Positions 55,841 to 64,000 of a DNA stretch of 64,000 nt are shown here, piece by piece. The number at the start of each line of letters is the position of its first letter. Position 1 is the first letter of the stretch. This DNA is from Sanghuangporus weigelae. Taxonomy: Eukaryota > Basidiomycota > Agaricomycetes > Hymenochaetales > Hymenochaetaceae. The notes under the pieces are model-generated. The model saw nothing but the letters and a program-made list of their open reading frames with translations. It searched no databases and had not been told where the DNA came from. The DNA lies in assembly GCA_033182465.1 (NCBI GenBank), contig CP137325.1:1488001-1552000 (forward strand), read 5' to 3'. The position numbers were made by a program, and so were the translations under genes.

Positions 55841-58800
55841 ATGGCGTTCGCGTCGGCGAGCTCGCCTGATGTCCCGCCCTTCCAGCTCCAGCAACTCGTT
55901 CCACTCGTCTTTGATGTCGACGTTCCGGATTCTGGTCTTGGTGAGCACGCGTTGTCGACATTTTTTCTTTGCGTCACTGACTTGAGGAACTTGGCAGGTT
56001 TTAGAAGCCCTTCACCATCAGGTAGTGGGTTGCCGAGGGTAACATGTGCGCAGGCGGTTGGTGCGTGGTCTGCATCAGTTCTGTCGATGCATTTGATTGT
56101 TCAATTCTCTCTGTTGCCGTAGGCTCTGAAATCTACGTTGGTTGTTCGGATGGCACGTTATTGCGATACGCACTTCAGGCTAATGGACCAGATTCGGTGA
56201 GCATCGTGCCTAGGTTCCATGCTATGTCGTATTGAACTGCCGAAGCCAGATTCATATACGCTCCTCTCCCGCCAAACCCTCCCGACGAACAAGGCGATAG
56301 AAGAGATTGCTTTATGTCCGAGTATATCAAGGGCGCTTATCCTCAGTGGTACGTACTTATTTCGTTTCTTTGCTTGGAGAATGATACATTCGTGTCAAAT
56401 AATTGTTTTCAGACCACCAAGTCCACTTTTACATCATTCCCTCCCTCGACCCCGTTCACCCTTCTGTCATCCGACCAATTCGAAATGTGATTTCACTCGC
56501 TGTAGACGAGCAGCACATGCAGTTACCGCTGTCGACCGATCCCTATGCGCAAATCGAACCTATTGAGTTCTGCGTGATAAAACGGACGAATATTGCTATG
56601 TATTCGCTTAAGGAGCGACTCGTTTTGCAAAGAGTATGTACTTCTCGTGCATGTTCCTGTCAAGTTTAGTCGTCCTCAGGATGTGATTCATAGGAGCTTC
56701 CAAACGCTTTGAACATTCGCTATGGTCGACGTACGGGGAGATATCTCTGCGCAGCGGATGCTGAGAATTACGACATGATCGATCTGATGGCTGCAACCTC
56801 CTTCCCTTTACTTCCTTACAACCAAGTGCCCGATGAGACGACTCAGCCAAAGCCGTCTATAGTCCCTATAAGCGATGAGGAGTTCTTGCTCACAACTAAC
56901 ATGGGCGCGAGCGCGATGGGCGTTTTCATCACTGGAAATGGTGATCCTGTCCGAGGGACACTTGAATGGCAGGGTTATCCTGAGTCATTATGTATGTGAT
57001 TGCTACTTTGATCAAACATGACATCGTACTGACTTTGCTGGGAAAGGTCTGGACTATCCCTACATCGCAGCCCTCTTACCAAACCATACGATAGAGATCC
57101 ATTCAGTAGAGACTCAAGCTATAGCTCAAGTAATTCCGGAAGCAACCACATCAGACGCACGTATCATCCTCCCGTCGCTTCCAGGCTTCCTTGTACCTGC
57201 GACCGAACGGACGGATAAACTGAAGCTTGTCACTATCCGACTCAATGCCGATTCATCAGGCTCAGATGTCGATCCTGCTCCATCAAAATCATCTGCCCGA
57301 CCTCCTCTATTTCCCCGATGTAACACTCTCGTCCTTTCCGATAACTCAATCCAAGCATTACTTCCATCTACTCTAATTTCGCAAGCGGAGTCATTACTCG
57401 AATCGCATCGGATTGACGAAGTTGTGGACTTGGCGGACCAGAGCCAGCGTAAATTGCTTGGGACTGGTCCTGGGGACGAGGACCTGACGGAGGAAATTCG
57501 CTATGTCTATCAGCGAGTAGGCTTCCAGTGTCTGTCCGAGACGCTCTTTGAGGATGCCGGGCGACACCTTCTCGCAGGAGAGACGGATCCTCGACTGCTT
57601 GTGCGATATTTCCCTGACCTGCGCGGGGACGTTTTGCGTGCCGCACCGTCCGCGGATGTCTATGCAGGCATAGCAGCGCATCTCCCTCGGGAAGCTTCCA
57701 TCGACGAGATCGGTAAGTTAATCTCCTTCCCCACCATCGCACACCTCCCCTATCCTCTCTTTCGCCTATTCTCTTTCTTCGCGCCCTACTCCGCTCACAT
57801 AAGGCAATTCAATACCTTTGCTGATGACAGTCGTGGCCAACTTAGTTAAGAACTATGAGCCGCATATCGAACCTGACGTCGAGTCCGCCCCTCCTACCGC
57901 TGAGCTCCGAAGGATACTGAATATGACTGCTCGTGACATGCTCGCGTCGTATTTGAGGAAATATAGGACGAGGAGATTATTAGCGCGCCCTGGGTCTTCT
58001 GTGCCGCAGAGTGTCGCAGTCAACGCTGTGAGTATTTCTTGACTGTTCAAGGTTTTGATGATACTGTGGATGTTGAGGACGCTATAATGTGACAGGTTGT
58101 GGATACAGTCCTTGCAAAGATCTTAGCTGAGGCGGACGATACTGCAGAGCTGTACACGCTAGTTGACGAGACGAACGATATTGTTCTTGAAGAAGTTGAG
58201 GCGACGTTCGAGAAGAATGGACAGTACAACGCTTTGTGCAAATTGTACGAGAAGGCTGGTAAAGAAGATAAGCTCCTTGAGGCTTGGTCGAAGTACATTA
58301 AATGGCTCTGCGCATTGTTTTCTTATCATGCTGATCAAACATGTTTGCATAGGTTGGTCGATGGAATCTGGACGGACGAAGATATCAGAGATCCGCTGGC
58401 GAAGATGACGGAGCGGCTTTATAAGACGTCTAATCGAGAACAGGTGCAAAGATGGGGCCTCTGGCTGACAAAGAAAGATCCCGATCTTGGTTTAAAGGTA
58501 TAGCTTGTTTCTGCTGTAATATCGCAGGTGATTAGTTTATGACTGTGTAGCTCATTACGTCTCGCGAATCGAAACGGAGCTCTCCTGCAGATGAGTCAGC
58601 ACTTCTGGAGAAGATCAGAGAAGCAAGTATGTCAGCTGGCATCAAATACTTGGAATATTTGGTGCTGCAAAAGCGACCACAGGTATGTATCCGTCATATT
58701 TTTTGATCGAGGGTTACCGATCCGCATTTTAGGATCGGAATCTGCATAGTCAGCTGGTAGATGTCTACGTCGACCAGACTCTTCAGTTCATAAACGACGA

Positions 58801-61091
58801 GACGATTGCGAAACTATGGAGGGCCAAAGGTTCGTTATGTTCCATTTATCATATACCTAAGTATTTATGTGGCGTTTTCTTAGCCTCTTCATATGCATCC
58901 AGCCATAACGACGTCCCATTCTTATTGTACTTCGCATCTACGACACCGGAATCGGAGAGCAGAAACACTCGACTGAAGACTGCGCTCCTTCTTCAAGGTT
59001 CTAGTTTGTATAACGTCGAGGAGGTGATTGCTCGAATTCGAGAGCACGAGAAGATACTTAAGATCGAGATGGCAATTCTCTATGGCAAGGTTCGTGACCG
59101 CACGTACGCTTTACATGAACAATGTGCTAAATGCTCTCTGAAATTATGATCAGCTCGGTCGACACGAAGAAGCCATCGCGACACTCGTTCGCGACGTGCA
59201 CGATCCGACGTCTGCGGAAGCCTACTGCACACTCGGCGGCGACGTCATCCCGAGCAAAGTTGCGTGGTCGATTGGCGAGCGGTGCGGCCTCCAGCGGTGG
59301 GCGGCGCTCGTTACGAATGCGGGTTCGCCTTCACTTGGATTAAATGCAAGTGCCAGTATGGGCTCCAACGTTGGCTCGGGTGTAGGTCTGAACGGGAACT
59401 TGAAGGTCGTGGATGAGAGTACTAGGAAGGAGTTGCTAAGGGTCTTGTTGGGTGTTTATATGGGCGGCGGGTGTGTCTTATTCTCCGATGTTACTGAACC
59501 ACTCTTGCTTACACTTGATATGGATTGCTCAGCGAGTCAAGCATAAACCGTACTTCTCGACTATTAAACTCGCAAGCTATCAACCTCGACGTGGCAGACG
59601 TACGTCCTTCTCTTCCGACCTGCCTATATGATAGTGAACTGACTAAACAACTCACCACACCTTTCTTCCCATGGTGGCACGTGTAGGTCATCGAGCTCGT
59701 CCCGCCAGACTGGCCTCTCAACTCAATGTCCTCCTTCCTCGCACGATCGTTTCGCCGTACATTGCACATTCGACACGAGGGGCAGATCATCAAGGCTATC
59801 AGCGCCGGACAGAATCTTGAGGTATGTCTTTCTGTCTTCACTCGTACTTTTGTTATCATTTCCTTTCCTTTTCGGACGTGCGTTTCCTACTCCTTCTTCC
59901 TTTGTTTCCTTTGTCTATTGTTCTTCTCGTCTCAGACCAAGAATCACTCGGGAACAAAGTCGGGTGGAGAACGAAGGCATCATCATTTTTTTCTGTTCAG
60001 TCTTGAGGTACCTCGTGGAATTTGGGATGGAACTGGGCCAGGCGTAAACCGGAACGAAAGGGAAAGAAAGGGGTGGAGGGAGAATAATCACATGTTTTCC
60101 CCTCTTTTTTTTCCCTGCCGGCCGGCTGTCGTTCTCCGTCAGTATGTTTTTCCGTGATCCGTGCTCGTCAGGGTCCTCCGAGACTCCGAGAAAGCTCCGT
60201 TTCCGGACTCCGGACTCTTTTTTGATGGCTTTAGTAATTTCTGAGACTGCCGAAAACGGAAAACGGAAAGCGGAAAACGGAAAACGGAAAACAGAGGACA
60301 CATCTGAAAACAGGATGGAAAAATAAAAATGTCTTTGCTCCGGCTCTGGTGACCGCCTGTTGTCAAGTCCGGAGAGACGGGCGGGGAGAGTTCTTGGGGC
60401 TTTACCGTTTCGCTCGCTTCGCACGTGCATTTTCGAAGTTTCTGTCGTCAAGATTTTCATGTGCTTGCTTGGGCTCGAAAGTTTACTTCTTCTACGGTGT
60501 CATAGATTCGGATGTCTTCAGTCTTCTTCCTTTCTTTCATTTTCACAATTTTCCATTATTTTTTTCCCCCTCGCTCCCTCTTCTTCTTCTGTCTGTGTAA
60601 AACACGAGATTATACGCTAACGCTAACAACCCTCTCTTCTCCTATCCCTATCCGTTCTCATCCCCGGTTATACGCATTCGCCTCGATTCGATTTTCGGGA
60701 AAACCAAAACCAAAACCAAAACCAAAAAAAGACGGTGGAGAACGCGTGGTATGCACTGCGCGAGCAGGGGTTCGTCGTCGAGGAGCCGCTTTCCTCTCCT
60801 GCTTCGTCTGATGGCGAGTCCGTCGACTCCGGCTCGAACACGAACACGAACTCGGAGGTGGAGGTGGAGGTTGTATTGGACGAAAAGACTGGTTTACACG
60901 ACGGCGACGACGGCGAACCGGACGACGAAGATGTGGGAGGAGGGGGTGTGGATGCGGAAGAGGATGGAGAGCGGGGAGGAGGAGCGGGAGCGGGAGTGGG
61001 AGTGGGAGTGGCGGAGATCCGAGTCGGGAGTATGAGCAGCAGTAGCGTCGGGAGTAGAGTTGTCAACGGTACTGGAACTGGGATGCGATAG
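55841..61091 (+). CDS. Vps39/Vps3-type vacuolar sorting subunit (HOPS/CORVET)
   Basis: Large tethering-complex subunit for endosome or vacuole fusion; the family has a CNH beta-propeller followed by clathrin-repeat-like helices and Vps39 domains. It starts MAFASASSPDVPPFQLQQLV and is cut by about twelve introns. CNH parts: GSEIYVGCSDGTLLRYAL (56130), IEEIALCPSISRALILS, DHQVHFYIIPSLDP, RRTGRYLCAADAENYDMIDL (56725) and EEFLLTTNMGASAMG. Helical parts run from 57070 to 59570, with LYNVEEVIARIREHEKILKI (59010) and LGRHEEAIATLVRDVHDPTS, then SEAYCTL-like and KVAWSIGERCGL. The Vps39-type end is SFLARSFRRTLHIRHEGQII then AISAGQNLE, joined across a 910-bp intron to TVENAWYALREQGFVVEE and an acidic, Gly-rich tail. 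I cannot separate Vps39 from Vps3/TGFBRAP1 by eye. Some middle exon borders are uncertain. Confidence 0.8.
59822..60731 (+). other. Unusually long intron of the Vps gene
   Basis: Donor GTATGTC at 59822, acceptor CCAAAAAAAG at 60731; phase 0 between GQNLE and TVENAW. At 910 bp it is over ten times the usual intron here. It holds GGAAAACGGAAA-type purine repeats (60250-60300), pyrimidine tracts and an AACCAA repeat before the acceptor. No gene is recognised inside. Confidence 0.65.
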
Positions 61092-61111
61092 CGCTCTATT
61101 CATTTTCTCCT

Positions 61112-61161
<50 letters not shown>

Positions 61162-62016
61162 TTATACGTCTTTTCTTCCAGTACCTTTCTTTCCGTTTCC
61201 GTTTTGTCTTTTTGAACTTGGTCTTGCTTCTCTTTTTTGTTCCCTCCGGCTTATCTGGTCGTACGCATCACTTTCTCTCGCCTTACTCCTTTCTCCTTTC
61301 TCCTTTCTCCTTTCTCCTTACTCCTTTCTCCTTACGCCTTATCCCTTCTACCCATCTCTCCAACAATACAATACAAATACAATACAAATACAAATACAAT
61401 ACAATACGAATCAAATGCATTCTACATCATCGTATACATACAGTATATACCAGACCAGAACCATCGATATACAACACATCGATATACAACACATACATAC
61501 ACTCCCCCCTCCCTCCCTCTTCCAGTTACCGAATTCGAACCTGAATTCAGGTTCAGAGTTAGTTTGGGGTTCGGGAGTACGGTACAGCGCAGCGATCATG
61601 AAGAATCGTTGAAAGAAGTGTAGCGTAGCGTAGCGCAGAACAAACAACACACACGCATACGCATGCACTGTAAGTTTGATGTGGTACACTATACTTGCTG
61701 TATATAAAGCGCGATCGCGATCGCGATGATCGTGTGGGAAGCATCCCGAATCAATTCAAATCCAATACATGAACTGAAAACGAAAGCCGATTCTAATATA
61801 ATACTTGATCGTTGTTTGGGGGAACGGAGACGGGAAATGGAGACGCGGAGACACGGAGACACGGAGAGGTGCGGATCGTCTGTGTATGTATGTGTGTATG
61901 TATACTATGACAATGAGGCAAGGAGAAGGGTGTACAATTCTACACATAAGTTTTCGTGACTGACTGACTAGCTACCAAACAAGAGAAACGAGAGAAAACG
62001 AGAGAAAAAAGAACGC
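61092..62016. repeat. Simple-repeat-rich 3' intergenic region
   Basis: Contains a (CT)n run at about 61119-61158, CTTTCTC(CTTTCTC)n at 61285-61335, an AATAC-rich run at 61365-61410, and GCGATCGCGATCGCGATGATCG at about 61710. It lies between two convergent genes. No coding gene is seen. Confidence 0.75.
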
Positions 62017-63282
62017 CTAGTGGGAATTCCCATTCACCGCTTCCGCCGGGGGCGTCTCCGGCGCGTTCATCGTCCCATTCACGCCATTCACCGCCGACTT
62101 GGCGCTGTCAGCTCCCTCAACTGCCCTCGCGCGCACGGCATTCACCGCACCCTGCACCCTCGCCGTCGCGCCCTCCAAAATGGGCTTCACGCTCTCCTCC
62201 ACGACCTTCCTCAACTTCCCCACCTTCTCCTTCACGGGCGCCTCGCTCTTTAGCACGTCCTTCACCTCCCCGATCACCGGCGCGAGTTTTTCTTGCAGGT
62301 TGTTGAGGCCCAAAGCGGAGGGAAGTGCGGCGGCGGAAGCCTGCAGGGAGTGCAGCTCATTGAGCATGCTGTCCGAAAGCGCGTGTATGCGCGCGGAGGC
62401 GGACTCGACGGAGGAGGAGATGGTCTGCGTGATGGAGTGTGCTGTCAACGTCGCGCGTTGGCTGGGCAGAGTTATCAAGTCAGCATATGCGCATATATGC
62501 AAATAGAACGAATACAAATATAGATAGAATGAGAGATAAGATTGAATTGACTTACACGAGGACATTATGTTCCTGGATCTGTTTGACTTGTTCGTTGGTG
62601 AGGACGTAGAGCGTGTCCTTCAGGTCCACAGAGAGGCGATAAGCGCGCTTGTATTGGTACTCATCCTTCGGAGTCCCGGGCACGGATCCCGAGGTGGTGT
62701 CCTGTCCTGGTGCCTCCGCAGCAACAGAAGATTGCTTTGAATGGATTGAGTTCACGACGTAGGCAAAGCGGTCGACGACGGGCGCGAAGCGCTATAATGA
62801 GATGAAGAAATAGATATGAGTACACCACACCCCAATATCGAATCTAGGCTCACCTGGTCTATGCCGTGAACGATCCCATAAGCCGGTGCGCGAACCTTAT
62901 CGTCGATTGTCTTGTTGGCAAACCCATAGGCATGTTCGCTGTGGGCCTTGATGGTGCCGTATATCTCCTCTGTGGGTGCGTGGAATGGGTAGGGATAGCG
63001 GCTCTCGACGACGTCGACGGCCTTGTTGGCGAGCCCGTCGGCCCCCCGGATGACGGGCGCGAGACGGACTTGAATTGGCTCTGTGACGCTTATAGCGTAT
63101 GAGGAGAGAGCCTGGGCTGTCGAGTAGGGTGTTTTTGTGAGGCTGTTGTTGAGGAGAGTGGAGTGGAGGGACGTGAGCGAGTCGTTTATGAGTGGGATGG
63201 AAGCGACGCGAGTGAGGACAGTGAGCTGTGGCGGGCCCGTCGTCGTCGTCGGTGGAGAAGCGGACTGCGATTCTGTTGCCAT
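62017..63282 (-). CDS. Perilipin-like lipid-droplet protein
   Basis: Fungal perilipin-family protein (Mpl1/Cap20-like) that coats lipid droplets and controls lipolysis. Three exons (62854-63282, 62556-62791, 62017-62461) give 369 residues. The N-terminal PAT-like region reads LTVLTRVASIPLINDSLTSL, followed by TPYSTAQALSSYA, VIRGADGLANKAVDVVESRY and YGIVHGIDQ. The C-terminal third is rich in amphipathic 11-mer-like helices (VKDVLKSEAPVKEKVGKLRK, ATARVQGAVNAVRARA), which is how such proteins bind droplets. The start MATESQS at 63282 is chosen; an in-frame ATG at 63378 would add 32 residues. Confidence 0.8.
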
Positions 63283-64000
63283 TGGTGAGGATGGGAGTTG
63301 ACGATGAAGAGACGAGTCTGTTGAAGATAAACAGGGACTGACAATGGCATGTGATTGTGATTGTCGTCGATCACTCATCGGAGCATCGGACCGTCGACGA
63401 ATGTAATGATGTCATCTCTGTCATGTACAAACCGCTACTTCCTGGAACTCCAATATTAATGCCGCCCTCCTTTTCCCGCCGCTCCGTAGCTAAACGGTGT
63501 ATCAATCGGTGAATGAAAGTCTATATACAGTCATCGACCAGTGTTACGGAGCGCATGTAAGTACACTATGGCACGTACCAATAGCGAAAATAAAAATAAA
63601 AGCCGCTGAACATTCCAATGACTCGGACTACACCAGTTCTATAAGCTTGAGCTGACGTGCTCGGACAGCCTCCTTCAAAAATGGGTTTCGTGTTCAGTCA
63701 AGGAACTCAAATCCTGATTTTCGAGAGAAGGATACCCTGGATGGAAAAAAAGAAGCTTTGGCCAGTCAGGGGTGTGTGCAGTACGTACGCACGAAGTAAA
63801 AATAAAAAAAGACCTGACTGATTCAGAGATCATCGGGATAAGCGGAAGGCGGGCGACCTCACGTAGACTCTTGGACAAACAGAAGCCTTTTCCTGAGCAG
63901 GCCTGAATATTTCTCAGTCTCTGGGAGTTTTACACAACTCACACAAGGATCAGGCGTACGTACGGTAGTACCCGGTATGCTAAACTTGCCCCTGCCACAA
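63283..64000. other. Upstream region to window end; no supported gene
   Basis: Holds the promoter side of the perilipin-like gene. A short minus-strand frame at 63675-63878 has no support. Confidence 0.4.

Noticed and set aside
59915-60620. Several open frames of 60-180 codons on both strands
   Set aside because: They lie in the long repeat-rich intron and consist of Phe/Ser/Arg-rich translations of simple sequence.
61710-61731. GCGATCGC palindromes as a regulatory array
   Set aside because: Short and next to simple repeats; nothing links them to a gene.

Overview
This window looks like nuclear DNA of a mushroom-forming basidiomycete (Agaricomycetes). The genes carry many short (about 50-66 bp) GT-AG introns. 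They include class I hydrophobins, a DUF6533 seven-helix membrane protein, a perilipin-like lipid-droplet protein and a chromodomain Ty3/gypsy element. No prokaryotic operon, CRISPR or tRNA signal was found. All family calls come from reading motifs by eye; no database search was run.

Layout. (1) 1-9.5 kb: two tandem copies of a block holding a class I hydrophobin plus an oppositely oriented unknown gene. The unknown gene is intact in the second block, decayed in the first, and has a third damaged relative at 8.7-9.5 kb. (2) 9.6-16.3 kb: conserved single-copy genes: a CUE3/ASCC2-type ribosome quality-control factor, a DUF6533 membrane protein and the GID/CTLH ubiquitin-ligase subunit Gid9/Fyv10. 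(3) 16.9-52 kb: an accessory island. It holds about seven members, intact to fragmentary, of one protein family that I read as OTT_1508-like deaminases (PF14441 type: HxE plus CxxC). They lie in both orientations and are punctured by transposons. An AIM9/APH-like kinase gene sits inside the island. (4) 52.2-63.3 kb: conserved genes again: cystathionine gamma-synthase, a Vps39/Vps3-type tethering subunit and a perilipin-like protein.

Mobile DNA in the island is rich and well dated by nesting and by empty sites. There are two hAT-like MITEs with 8-bp duplications, one Tc1/mariner-like MITE (TA), two PIF/Harbinger-like elements (TTA; one carries a Myb/SANT reading frame) and a fold-back MITE split by a young, whole-looking 12.3-kb chromovirus (5-bp duplication CAAAT). 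There is also a 2.6-kb Pack-type element. It has roughly 450-bp terminal inverted repeats, carries a piece of the RNA polymerase II largest-subunit gene, and sits inside a decayed deaminase-family gene.

The most interesting signals are the deaminase-family array itself, an identical Trp-to-UAG codon shared by two array members (one otherwise intact), coding regions that are more alike than their flanks (suggesting gene conversion), the RPB1-carrying Pack element, and an open reading frame inside the long terminal repeats of the chromovirus.
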